Source: an uncultured Selenomonadaceae bacterium
GTDB taxonomy: Bacteria; Bacillota; Negativicutes; Selenomonadales; Selenomonadaceae
Assembly (NCBI GenBank): GCA_905234195.1
Contig: CAJOFR010000005.1
Span: 1 to 64,000 of the forward strand
DNA: 64,000 nt
Direction of reading: 5' to 3'
In this document: positions 35,754 to 44,725 of the stretch, piece by piece
How the letters are laid out: each line of letters starts with the position of its first letter
How positions within the stretch are numbered: the stretch's first letter is position 1
Program-made: the position numbers and the translations under genes
Notes under the pieces: model-generated
What the model was told of the DNA's origin: nothing
The model's input: the letters and a program-made list of their open reading frames with translations, nothing else
Databases searched by the model: none

Positions 35754-36599
35754 ATGGCAGAAGGACGTAGCAGCATTGTTATCAGCATTTTCAGCACAAG
35801 CTCCGGCATAGGCAAAACAATCACTGCCATTAATTTGGCGGCAGGTTTGGCGAAGGAAGGATATGCCGTCTGTCTTGTGGATCTCGATTTGCAATTCGGA
35901 GATATTGTCAATTATCTCAGACTCAATCCAAAACACACAATCGCCGATGCGCAAATGAGCATGCAGATTAACGAGAAAAATTTTAACGTAACGGATTACT
36001 TGACGGATTATTATCACGAAGACGGAAAAGGAAACAGTTGCAAATTTTCGGTTTTGGCTCCGCCGCGAACGATTTACGACGCCTATGTTATCGACGTCGA
36101 ATTTGTCGAAAGGATGATAAGGCGGCTGAATTATTTCGATTTCGTCGTGCTGGATCTGAATGCGGCGTTCAGCGCACTGAATTTGGCGATGCTTGACATG
36201 AGCACGATTATTAATTTTATCGGCGTCATTGATTTTTTGCCGTCGGTGAAAAATTTTAAAATCGGTTACGATACGCTGATTCGTTTTGAGTACGAGGAAA
36301 GTAAAATCCGTCTCGTGGAAAACCGCGCCGATTCCCAAAAACTTATAGACGGGCGCGACGTTGAACGGCTACTCGGCGAACGTTTCTTTCACAGGTTGCC
36401 GAATGATTTTCGCTCGGTGAGTAAATCTATCAACGAAGGTTGTCCGCTTATGTTCGCTGCTCCTTCTTCGCCGCTGACAAAAAGTTTTATGGATTTGGCG
36501 GGCGAATATACAGTTCGGCACGACGACGAAGAAATTGCCGCTGAAGTTCCCGTGCAAAACGACGGTATCTTTTCCAGATTCTTTAGTATGTTCAGTTGA
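35754..36599 (+). CDS. TadZ/CpaE-like ATPase, no receiver domain
   Basis: The 281-aa ParA/MinD-type protein has a deviant Walker A 'STSSGIGKTITAINLAAGLA' and 'VCLVDLDLQFGDIVNYLRL'. CpaE/TadZ proteins localise the Tad machinery at the inner face of the membrane. ATG 35754 follows AAAGGAGG by 11 bases; the open frame back to 35601 overlaps the secretin gene and is not supported. It is the shorter of two tandem ATPases and lacks the atypical receiver found in the second. Confidence 0.82.
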   Translation: MAEGRSSIVISIFSTSSGIGKTITAINLAAGLAKEGYAVCLVDLDLQFGDIVNYLRLNPKHTIADAQMSMQINEKNFNVTDYLTDYYHEDGKGNSCKFSVLAPPRTIYDAYVIDVEFVERMIRRLNYFDFVVLDLNAAFSALNLAMLDMSTIINFIGVIDFLPSVKNFKIGYDTLIRFEYEESKIRLVENRADSQKLIDGRDVERLLGERFFHRLPNDFRSVSKSINEGCPLMFAAPSSPLTKSFMDLAGEYTVRHDDEEIAAEVPVQNDGIFSRFFSMFS

Positions 36600-36613
36600 G
36601 GCAGGTGAATTGA

Positions 36614-37720
36614 TTGTCTTATAGAGTTGTGCTCGTCGAAAGCGATCCAAAAATTTTGGAGGAACTGAATAACACGCTCAAGAAATCTCCCGATTTTGAA
36701 GTTGTCTCGACTTACACCAAGGCAAATGACGCGCTGGGGCAGAGCGGCGTTTATAATCCAAAACTCTTTCTGATTGACATTGACAACGCGGAATTTTTGG
36801 AGATGTTGCCGGCGTTCGTGGATATTTACCCGAACAGAATTATTCTCGGCACGATGTCGAGTTGGAATCCGGATTTTGCGCAGAAGGCGGCGGAAGCCAA
36901 TATCGCCGGTTGCATTTTGAAACCCTTCCGCGCGAATGACATAATCGAAGCGATGAATTTGTATCAGCGGCGCGGAAAATTCAAACCTGCGCGAATCGTT
37001 TCTTTCTTCAGCCCGAAAGGTCGTTCCGGTCGAACAACGCTTGCCTCTCTTTTGGCTCTTGACGTCGCGAAAAAAAGCGGGGAGTCCGTCGCGCTGATTG
37101 ACGCCGACTTGCAATTTGGAGACCTGCCGATATTTTTCGACGTCGAACCGGATCATACAGTGGTTGACGCTGTTCACGATATTAAAATGTTGACGCCGGT
37201 AACTCTCGCGCCGTATTTCCACAAGCTTACCGAAAATGTTTGGCTACTTAGCAGTCCGGATCGTCCGGAATATGCGGAGCTGGTCGACGCCGACGGGCTG
37301 GTCAGTGTTATCAGAATGGCGGGGCATGTCTTCCGATATGTGCTGGTCGATTTGCCGGCGGGCTTTAATCCAATTTCCGTCGCCGTGAGTGATTTTGCCG
37401 ACACTAATTTTGTCGTGGCAATGATTAACACCGGTCTGGAGATTGAGCACATGAAACGTAGCTTGAGTCTCTTCAAATCGCGTGTAAGGGAGCACAAAAA
37501 AACTTGCCCAATTTTCACGCGCGTCAATCCCTGCGACGAAGCTCAAAGGGTGAAAATGGAAATGGAGCTGGGCAGTCCAATTATCGCGATTTTTCCGAAC
37601 GAGTACAACTTGGTTTCCATTGCGAACAGCGGACAAATTTTGCGCGGGTTGCCGCCGGATACGCTGATGTCACAGACGATTGAAAAATTATCCGAAGAGC
37701 TGATGTATGGAGAGTTGTGA
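36614..37720 (+). CDS. cpaE: TadZ/CpaE ATPase with N-terminal receiver-like domain
   Basis: The 368-aa protein has an atypical response-regulator domain (about 1-125, with 'FLIDIDNAEFLEMLP' and 'CILKPFRANDIIEAM') and a ParA-like ATPase (about 130-368: 'FFSPKGRSGRTTLASLLALDVA', 'LIDADLQFGDLPIFF'). This is the classic CpaE/TadZ layout, used to place the pilus apparatus. TTG 36614 lies shortly after AGGTGA. The spacing to the preceding paralogue is 14 bp and to tadB 3 bp, so all belong to one transcript. Confidence 0.87.
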   Translation: MSYRVVLVESDPKILEELNNTLKKSPDFEVVSTYTKANDALGQSGVYNPKLFLIDIDNAEFLEMLPAFVDIYPNRIILGTMSSWNPDFAQKAAEANIAGCILKPFRANDIIEAMNLYQRRGKFKPARIVSFFSPKGRSGRTTLASLLALDVAKKSGESVALIDADLQFGDLPIFFDVEPDHTVVDAVHDIKMLTPVTLAPYFHKLTENVWLLSSPDRPEYAELVDADGLVSVIRMAGHVFRYVLVDLPAGFNPISVAVSDFADTNFVVAMINTGLEIEHMKRSLSLFKSRVREHKKTCPIFTRVNPCDEAQRVKMEMELGSPIIAIFPNEYNLVSIANSGQILRGLPPDTLMSQTIEKLSEELMYGEL

Positions 37721-37723
37721 GTC

Positions 37724-38689
37724 ATGATTTTTCTTGCGGCGATTTTAATTGCACTTTCGTTTTCGTCGATGGTGTTTTTGTTGCTGATGTACTTCAAGCG
37801 CAGTCAAAGCTTAGACATATTCCACAGAATGCGCCGGCACAATACAAAACAGCTCGTCACGAAAAAAGAAGACGTTCGCGAAGAAATTCTCCTGCGCCTG
37901 TATAAATTCGTGCAGAGAATCTCAAAACCGCTGGTAGAAAGAAATTTCGCACAATCTCTTGAATACAAGTTAAGACAAGCAGGATTACCGCTGCTCGGCG
38001 GCGAATATATCGTTATAGTTTTGATGAGTTCGACGGTCATAGGTTTTCTGGTGTTCCTGGTTACTTTAAGTCCTGTGTTCGCTTTAATCGGCGCGGTGTT
38101 GGTTCCCTTGTTTTACTGGGCGGTTATCATGACGCTGATAGCAAGACGGCTTAAAGCTTTCACGGAACAGCTCGGCGATTGCCTGATAACAATCTCAAAC
38201 GCGTTGCGCGCAGGCTACAGTTTTCAGCAGACAGTTGAAATTATTTCCTCCGAAATGGAACCGCCCATAGGCGAAGAGTTTTCCCGCATGAACCACGATA
38301 TTTTCATGGGCGTGCCGCTGGAAGAGGCTCTGGATACCGCGAACAAACGAATAGGCAGTTCGGATTTTGAACTTGTCGTGACGGCGGTGCTCATTCAGCG
38401 CGAAGTCGGCGGAAATCTGGCGCAGATCCTTGACAACATAAGTTATACTATTATGGAGCGTATCCGCATGAAGCGCGAAATTTTATCGCTCACCGCGCAG
38501 GGCAGAATGTCCGCGTTGGTTTTGCTCGTCCTTCCTTTCGTCGCGGGCGCGGCAATGTACTTTATGAACCATGACAATTTTGTTGCAATGTTCGATGAAC
38601 CGATTGGGCAAATGGCGGTGGGGATTTGCATCGTGCTGGAAATTATCGGGTACTTCATAATCAGGCGAATCGTTGACATTGATGTTTGA
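37724..38689 (+). CDS. tadB: Tad inner-membrane platform protein TadB
   Basis: The 321-aa membrane protein of the GspF/TadB type has an N-terminal helix (about 2-24), paired helices near 100-140, and the cytoplasmic T2SSF domain 'LGDCLITISNALRAGYSFQQTVEIISSEM' with 'SLTAQGRMSALVLLVLPF' before the last helices. With TadC it forms the platform on which the TadA ATPase acts. The promoter of the pilin gene overlaps its stop codon. Confidence 0.88.
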   Translation: MIFLAAILIALSFSSMVFLLLMYFKRSQSLDIFHRMRRHNTKQLVTKKEDVREEILLRLYKFVQRISKPLVERNFAQSLEYKLRQAGLPLLGGEYIVIVLMSSTVIGFLVFLVTLSPVFALIGAVLVPLFYWAVIMTLIARRLKAFTEQLGDCLITISNALRAGYSFQQTVEIISSEMEPPIGEEFSRMNHDIFMGVPLEEALDTANKRIGSSDFELVVTAVLIQREVGGNLAQILDNISYTIMERIRMKREILSLTAQGRMSALVLLVLPFVAGAAMYFMNHDNFVAMFDEPIGQMAVGICIVLEIIGYFIIRRIVDIDV

Positions 38690-38715
38690 CAGTTGCCAAA
38701 ACTGTTGAATATAAA
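38686..38715 (+). promoter_or_regulatory. Pilin-specific sigma-70 promoter
   Basis: TTGACA (38686-38691) is followed after 18 bases by TATAAA (38710-38715), overlapping the end of tadB and 28 bases before the pilin start. It allows the pilin to be expressed above the rest of the operon. Confidence 0.65.
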
Positions 38716-38743
38716 ATTATTTTGACAAAGGGAGATGATTACT

Positions 38744-39010
38744 TTGTTAAACTATATTTACAATCTCGCTAAAAGCGTTCGGGACAAAATTTCCTCTCTC
38801 GGTGAAAAAGGACAGGGTATGGTCGAGTATGCGATTATCCTTGCCGTTGTGGCTGTCATTGCAGTTGCAGTTTTGGGTACTAGCACCAGTGATGAAAATG
38901 ACGGAACTCTTGCAGGCGCGATAAAAGGCGCGTTCGGTACGGCAACTAAAAATATTGATTCAGCTGCTGGCATCACTAAAGATGATGGTAAAGAACCTGG
39001 AACCTCATAA
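38744..39010 (+). CDS. flp: Flp-type pilin
   Basis: The 88-aa prepilin has a short leader, the processing motif 'KGQGMVEYAII' (cut after the first Gly so that Glu becomes residue 5, next to Tyr) and a hydrophobic helix 'AIILAVVAVIAVAVLG'. The C-terminal part (about 45 residues) is longer than in minimal Flp pilins and rich in Gly, Thr and Asp. I choose TTG 38744, with AAGGGAG 9 bases upstream; ATG 38735 touches that SD sequence. A dedicated promoter and a terminator bracket the gene. Confidence 0.88.
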   Translation: MLNYIYNLAKSVRDKISSLGEKGQGMVEYAIILAVVAVIAVAVLGTSTSDENDGTLAGAIKGAFGTATKNIDSAAGITKDDGKEPGTS

Positions 39011-39060
39011 TAGTCGCGTGTTAGATTGAAAAAATAATTTGTCCTGAATAAAAACGGCGG

Positions 39061-39091
39061 AGCCCCCTATTTTTTGGTAGGGGGCTCTTTT
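39061..39091 (+). terminator. Terminator after the pilin gene
   Basis: AGCCCCCTA (39061-39069) pairs perfectly with TAGGGGGCT (39078-39086), followed by CTTTT. Partial readthrough would set lower expression of tadE, tadA and tadC. Confidence 0.8.
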
Positions 39092-39110
39092 GGCAAACGG
39101 GGTGGTGCGC

Positions 39111-39596
39111 ATGATTAACAAACAAAATGGTCAGTCCACAGTAGAATTTGCTTTCGTTGTGCCTACACTTATTTTTTTGTTCCTTAGCATTCTTTACATA
39201 GGGATAATGTTTTTAGACTACATTCAGTTCAGCAACGCCGCAAGAGATGCCGCGCGCGATATTTCCCTGCAGGTGGGCACGCTTGAAAGTGCCGCGGAAC
39301 AGAGAAAAAATATGGCGGCACAAATAAACGCCCAAAACGAAACTTTGTTGAAAAGATACGCCGTTCAACTGACTAACCTTTATTCCCCGACGTGGGATGT
39401 TGTTTTTCTGAAGGGCGACGGCAGCACGGCAGAAGCGAAGGACGCAGTTGACGTGCAAGTTAATATAACCTTGACGCGGGATGACTTGCCGAGCGCGCTT
39501 GAGGCGTTGCATATCCTGCCGCGAACTTTGAAGACGATAAGTTACAAGATGAATTTGGAAAGAACGATGGTTATCACTAAGACAGAAGGGTCGTGA
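39111..39596 (+). CDS. TadE-like pseudopilin
   Basis: The 161-aa protein begins with a short leader and 'GQSTVEFAFVVPTLIFLFLSILYIG', the TadE-like membrane anchor with the Glu typical of processed pseudopilins, then 'FSNAARDAARDISLQVG'. ATG 39111 follows GGGGTGG; a longer start at 39090 would put coding sequence inside the terminator's T run. TadE proteins are minor pilins needed for pilus assembly. The tadA gene starts 4 bp after its stop. Confidence 0.83.
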   Translation: MINKQNGQSTVEFAFVVPTLIFLFLSILYIGIMFLDYIQFSNAARDAARDISLQVGTLESAAEQRKNMAAQINAQNETLLKRYAVQLTNLYSPTWDVVFLKGDGSTAEAKDAVDVQVNITLTRDDLPSALEALHILPRTLKTISYKMNLERTMVITKTEGS

Positions 39597-39600
39597 ACTA

Positions 39601-41064
39601 ATGGCGCGTTCATTGTCATTGCTGGAGCGTTTAGGCGGGAAAAAACCGGTGGAGCCGCAGAAAAAAGTTGCCGCAGAAAAACCCATGCCCACTTACGACA
39701 GCCGCACGAAAAAAGAATTGGAACTCAACAAGCCGCTGGAGGCGTCGGCGTTCGCGGGCAGACACTCGGCACTTGCCACGTCCGAAAACAAGATGCAGGA
39801 TTTCAAAATGCAAGTTCACCGGCGCATAGTCGACGAAATGACGCCCGAAGAACAAGTTTTGATTGCGCAGGGCGAACCGGCGCGCGACCAAATAAAAAAT
39901 ATTATCTCGTCTTACAGCGACCGCGAGTTGACAGAAAATTCGACGCTGACTTTGACGCGCGGCGAACGTTTTCAATTAATCGACGACATTTGCGACGAGC
40001 TGCTCGGATTGGGTCCGCTTGAGCCGCTTTTGAAAGACGACAGCATAACCGAGATTATGGTTAATGGACCGAAAAATATTTTTATCGAACAAAAAGGTAA
40101 GCTCCTGTTGACGGACACGCACTTTCACGACGACGCGCACTTAATGAGCATAATCGAGAGGATTTTGACGCCGCTCGGTCGCCGCGTCGATGAATCTTCC
40201 CCGCTGGTTGACGCGCGCCTTGCCGACGGCTCCCGCGTCAACATAATTATTCCGCCGCTGTCGCTCGTCGGTCCCGCCGTGACGATACGAAAATTTTCAA
40301 AGAGAGCGTTGAGTGTTGACGACCTTGTCAGCTTCGGCACGCTAAGCAAGGAGATGTCGGAGTTTCTTGACGCTTGTGTCAGGGCGCGGCTGAATATTTT
40401 GGTGTCGGGCGGCACGGGCTCCGGCAAGACGACGACGCTGAACGTGCTCTCCTCTTTTATTCCGGCGACGGACAGAATTGTTACAATCGAAGACGCCGCC
40501 GAACTTAAATTGCAACAAAGGCACGTCGTCACGCTGGAATCACGCCCCGCCAATCTCGAAGGCAAGGGCGCAATTACGATTCGTGACCTGGTGAAAAATG
40601 CGTTGCGCATGCGTCCGGATAGAATTATCGTCGGCGAAGTTCGCGGCGGGGAGGCGTTGGACATGTTGCAGGCAATGAACACCGGGCACGACGGTTCCTT
40701 GACGACGGCGCACGCGAACAGCCCGCGCGATGTTCTTTCGCGCCTTGAGACGATGGTTTTGATGGCGGGAATGGAGTTGCCGGTTCGCGCAGTCCGCACT
40801 CAAGTTTCTTCGGCGATAGATTTAATTCTACAACAATCTCGTATTCGTGACGGCAGTCGAAAAATCACGTACATTACCGAAGTGCAGGGCATGGAGGGCG
40901 ACACGATCATTCTGCAGGATTTATTCCGCTACGTGCAGGATTATATTGACGAGCGCGGAAAATCTGTCGGGCATTATGAGGCGTCGGGGTTGCAACCCGC
41001 TTTCCTCGACAAGTTCAAAATGAACGGAGTAGAGTTGCCGTCGATTTGGCACAGGGGGGAATAA
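39601..41064 (+). CDS. tadA: Tad secretion ATPase TadA (CpaF)
   Basis: The 487-aa hexameric motor shows 'LLKDDSITEIMVNGPKNIFIEQKG', Walker A 'VSGGTGSGKTTTLNVLSSF', the Asp box 'RIVTIEDAAELKL', Walker B 'RPDRIIVGEVRGGEALDMLQAM' and the His box 'GHDGSLTTAHANSPRDVLSRLETM', in parts. It powers pilus extension (and retraction) with TadB/TadC. Length is typical of CpaF proteins. The first 90 residues are a less conserved N-terminal extension. Confidence 0.93.
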   Translation: MARSLSLLERLGGKKPVEPQKKVAAEKPMPTYDSRTKKELELNKPLEASAFAGRHSALATSENKMQDFKMQVHRRIVDEMTPEEQVLIAQGEPARDQIKNIISSYSDRELTENSTLTLTRGERFQLIDDICDELLGLGPLEPLLKDDSITEIMVNGPKNIFIEQKGKLLLTDTHFHDDAHLMSIIERILTPLGRRVDESSPLVDARLADGSRVNIIIPPLSLVGPAVTIRKFSKRALSVDDLVSFGTLSKEMSEFLDACVRARLNILVSGGTGSGKTTTLNVLSSFIPATDRIVTIEDAAELKLQQRHVVTLESRPANLEGKGAITIRDLVKNALRMRPDRIIVGEVRGGEALDMLQAMNTGHDGSLTTAHANSPRDVLSRLETMVLMAGMELPVRAVRTQVSSAIDLILQQSRIRDGSRKITYITEVQGMEGDTIILQDLFRYVQDYIDERGKSVGHYEASGLQPAFLDKFKMNGVELPSIWHRGE

Positions 41065-41068
41065 TTTC

Positions 41069-42037
41069 ATGGAGTTTTGGCTGGCGTTGTTCGTGGGAAT
41101 TTCTTGGGCGGCGTTCGTCGGCGGGCTTTTGTACTTGCGGCAAAAACCGGAAATGCAAGTCCGGCGAAGAATGCAAATTTTAATCAAGCGCGCGGAAACT
41201 GAAAGAGCAAGGGCGGCGCGATTAAAGCGGGCGGACGAAAAAAAAGTCGACGTGAAAAAATTTTATCGCCCGTCATTTTATCAGCGGGTTATCTTGCCGA
41301 TAATTTGGAACGTCGAAAGAAAACTCCACAAAATGACACCGACGGCGATAGTTGCGATGCTGGAGAACAGAATTTTTCGCGCGGGCAAGCAGGGAGTTTG
41401 GAACGTGCAAAGATTGGCGGCGGCGTGGATTTTATCAATCGTCGCCGGATTTTTTATTGCGCTGGTAGTCATTCAGCAGACCGATTATCTTATCTCACGA
41501 CAAATTTTAATTTTGGCGGTGGGAGGAATTTTCGGCGCGGCGTTTCCATTTTTGGTATTGAATCACAAAATCAGCAAGCGGCAAAAGGAAATGAAAAGAC
41601 AGCTGCCGGAATTTTTGGACTTGCTCTGCGTCAGCGTGCAGGCGGGTTTGTCCTTCGACGGAGCCGTCGCAAAAATCACCGCGCGCATGAAAGGTTCACT
41701 CACCGACGAATTCAAACACATGCAGGACGATATAAGATTCGGCATGACAAAACAATACGCAATGACGCAAATGGCAAAACGTTGCGACATGGAAGAAATT
41801 TATTTGTTCACGACGTCGATAATACAGGCTGAAAAACTCGGCACGAGCATGGCGCAAACTTTGATGATACAGGCGGACAACATGCGCGAACGCCACCGCC
41901 AATACGTAAAAACGGAGGCTATGAAAGCCCCCATTAAAATTATTTTCCCAATGGTCTTATTTATTTTTCCGTCAATATTCGTCGTGCTTTTGATGCCGGC
42001 GGTAATCATGCTGATAAAAACTCTCGGCAACAATTAA
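41069..42037 (+). CDS. tadC: Tad inner-membrane platform protein TadC
   Basis: The 322-aa membrane protein of the T2SSF family has a first helix at about 3-22, two central helices ('WILSIVAGFFIALVVI', 'ILILAVGGIFGAAFPFLVL'), then 'QLPEFLDLLCVSVQAGLSFDGAVAKI' and a last helix at the C-terminus. It partners TadB. GGGGGGAA precedes the ATG. It ends the plus-strand operon and overlaps the end of the opposing tadG-like pseudogene by 4 bp. Confidence 0.88.
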   Translation: MEFWLALFVGISWAAFVGGLLYLRQKPEMQVRRRMQILIKRAETERARAARLKRADEKKVDVKKFYRPSFYQRVILPIIWNVERKLHKMTPTAIVAMLENRIFRAGKQGVWNVQRLAAAWILSIVAGFFIALVVIQQTDYLISRQILILAVGGIFGAAFPFLVLNHKISKRQKEMKRQLPEFLDLLCVSVQAGLSFDGAVAKITARMKGSLTDEFKHMQDDIRFGMTKQYAMTQMAKRCDMEEIYLFTTSIIQAEKLGTSMAQTLMIQADNMRERHRQYVKTEAMKAPIKIIFPMVLFIFPSIFVVLLMPAVIMLIKTLGNN

Positions 42038-44669
42038 TCGATATGCTTTGCCCGCGCCGACGTGTAGAAAACATCTGTGGACGCGGTGGAGGCGGTGCCC
42101 TTTTCAGTTTTAAAAAGGTAGGTGTAGTTCACGAGATGAACCAGACCGAAAGAATTATATTTCTGCGAAGAAACATTAAAAAGGGCGCTGCCCAAAGGTT
42201 TTAAGTCGTCGTTGAATCTATAACCTTCATCGGGATCGTTGGGCAAATAACGTGTTTCCCTCTCGTCTTCCGAAACTGAACTGTCGCCAAATGTGCCTGC
42301 GTCGAATCTGCCGCCGCTAAACTCACCTGTATACTGAACGTTGCCTACCTCGTCGACGAACATTGTATTCACTTCGGTTTTCATGACCAGCCTGTCCAAA
42401 CTCAATGTCTTCGTTGAAGTTCCTTCCGTTGAATCTACTTCGTAGGTGTAGGTGTATTTCTCCGTCGTTGAATTTTCGTAGGTGTACCCGCAGTCTTTGT
42501 CTCCGCCGGGCTTGCTGGTGGTGTCGTACTTCACAATTTCTTCAGTGACTTTGTAATATTTCGGCAGTTTGTTGATTTCTTCAAGGACTCTTTCGTAAAT
42601 GGTTTTGGGCTTCGCCGGCTCTTCAGTTGCAGTAGAATTTTCGTCGCCGGTTAAAGTTTCGACAATCTCGTCAAGCAAACTTTCGTCGCCGTCGGTTGAA
42701 GTTTCGGACTCAGAATCATGAGGCACGATCGATTTAACGAAATCTTCGACGTTAAAATCTTCTTTCTCGACTGCGGAATCAATATCGAAATTGTTAATGG
42801 TTTCTTTGGGGAATTCCTCGCGAACTTCGTCGATAATCTTCGGAAATTCTTTCTTGAACTCTGCCTTATTCAAAAACTCGTCGCCGTTCGGGTCTTTTTC
42901 GTTCGGCTCCTTGTACATCTTCACGAAACTACTTTCGGGCGTCAGCTGTGTGAAATATTTTGCCACGACGAACCCTTCAAATTGGTGTCCGTTGCCATTT
43001 ACTACGACGGGATTATTCGGCGCGAAAAGTATTCCGCGAAAATCCTCATGCAGATTTAAAATGACCGGCAAATGTTTTCTCGGACCTATGTAGTTGCCGG
43101 CGGCGTCGTAGGAAGCGGGCACTCGATCCTTTTCGAGATCCTTCTTTTCGGGAATTTCCGGACCTTCGTAAAAGAAAACGATCGGGCGACTATTTTCCGC
43201 GTTTTTGTAGTTGTCGACGTTGACGTTAATAATAATTTGTCGCACGGTACTCATGTTGTGGCGTCCGCCGTTCACTTTTAAATCTTGACCATTTTTATCG
43301 CGGGTATCGTACGTGTGAGTTTTTTTGATAGGCTCCATTTCAATCATAGCCAACAGAGGATCCGGCGGGTCTTTTTGTTTGCGAACGGGATATTCTATAT
43401 CAATGTTAATGGGAACGTGAACTCGGTATTCGTATTTAGGGTAAAACAACACATCCTTAGGCATAGAAAGACTGTTGCTGGCGTCAGTGAGAGGATATTC
43501 AGACTCGGTGTAGCCGTAATTCCACTTATCCTGGTTGGCATGTTCGTACCCATTAAATTGTCCGCTTCCGAGTATGTCTATATCTGCATCGTTGAGCAAC
43601 TTAATTTTTTTACCGTTAATGCCTTTATCATCGGTATTGTAGCTGTCCGTCATTTCGGCTTGGAAGTCGATAAAGAGATCGTCGTACGGTTTTTGGTCGA
43701 CCTTTTGACTGTTGACCCATTTGTGCGAAATCTTACCTTTCGACGCATTAAAAGCCCAACCGTTCAATATAGACAGCTCGGTACGGTAATGATTATTCTT
43801 CTGAAAATACAAACCACACGTCAAAACGCTCCGGCTGTCTGCAGCAGTTGCTGCGGCTGATTTAATTTTGTCCGCAAGTGCCGATTTAATTTTATCTTCG
43901 TCGGTTTCTGTAATGGTTGCTCTTTGGGTTGCCAGCCAATCGGCGTCATTCTCATATTTCGTCTTGTTTACCTGTTTAATGGCGTCCCAGTCCACGTAAG
44001 TCCTTGTAACTTATACTTCTTTCATTTGATCGAACAAATTGGGACCGTGCGGATATCTTTTGCCGGCATTGGCGTTGGGATCTTCCAAGCGCATTGCGTA
44101 GTGACTAATTTTCACCGTCGCCGTAGCTTTTGTTTTCAAGTCGGGAAATCCCAAGTTGTCTATGATGCTGAACAGGTGATTTATTTTTTCTTCAAGCGTC
44201 ACCGTGTAATAAAAGGAGTCCCAATCTTCCTCGTCTTTGCCGTACAGCGCACTTTCAAAATGTATTCTGGAATTGTTGTTCCAGCTGTCAGTCGGGTAGC
44301 CGTCTTCAGACAAGCGACCATTTTTTGACATATTCGCAACAACGTATCTTCTTGCGACGGCGTCACCGGCGGCAGTTGGTCTTTCGGATATAGTTTTATC
44401 TTTTATCAGCTCCAAAAACTCTTCTTCGTGGTTTGAAACAAAAGTGGTGTACCTGTATTCCGAAAGAGATTGATCGTCCACGTGAACAAGTTGATTTCGC
44501 CCGCATTGGCAGCCGCGTCCGCCGCATTTTGCAGGCGAGATTGATTCAAGTATAGCCAGCCGAAATCCGCCGCCGCGCCCACGAACATAAACAGCGTGGG
44601 AATCATCAGCCCGTAGAAAACAAGGACTTGCCCTTTCTGCGTCAGCGATTTAAGAAATTTTTTCAGCAT
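42034..44669 (-). pseudogene. TadG-like gene broken by a frameshift and a stop
   Basis: The reading starts at ATG 44669 (AAAGGA upstream) with a TadG-type anchor: 'GQVLVFYGLMIPTLFMFVGAAADFGWLYLNQSRLQNAADAAANAG'. Near 44490 the frame must shift by one base to continue into a 156-aa stretch ending at TAA 44011-44013. After that stop the same frame continues for another 658 codons to 42034. The large C-terminal region contains 'FRGILFAPNNPVVVNGNGHQFEGFVVAKYF' in parts, seen in pilus-associated surface proteins. Intact, the product would be near 880 aa. Either it is decayed or the assembly has two errors. It lies 57 bp downstream of the acyltransferase gene. Confidence 0.7.
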
Positions 44670-44725
44670 GATAATCAAGTCCTTTCCTCTAAAAAATTTT
44701 TTTTCGTTGTAAAATTTTTTCGGCG

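Noticed and set aside
44011-44481. A separate small gene of about 156 aa within the tadG region
   Set aside because: It lacks its own SD sequence, lies in frame with the large 3' part across a single TAA and continues the TadG anchor after a one-base shift, so it is a fragment of one broken gene.
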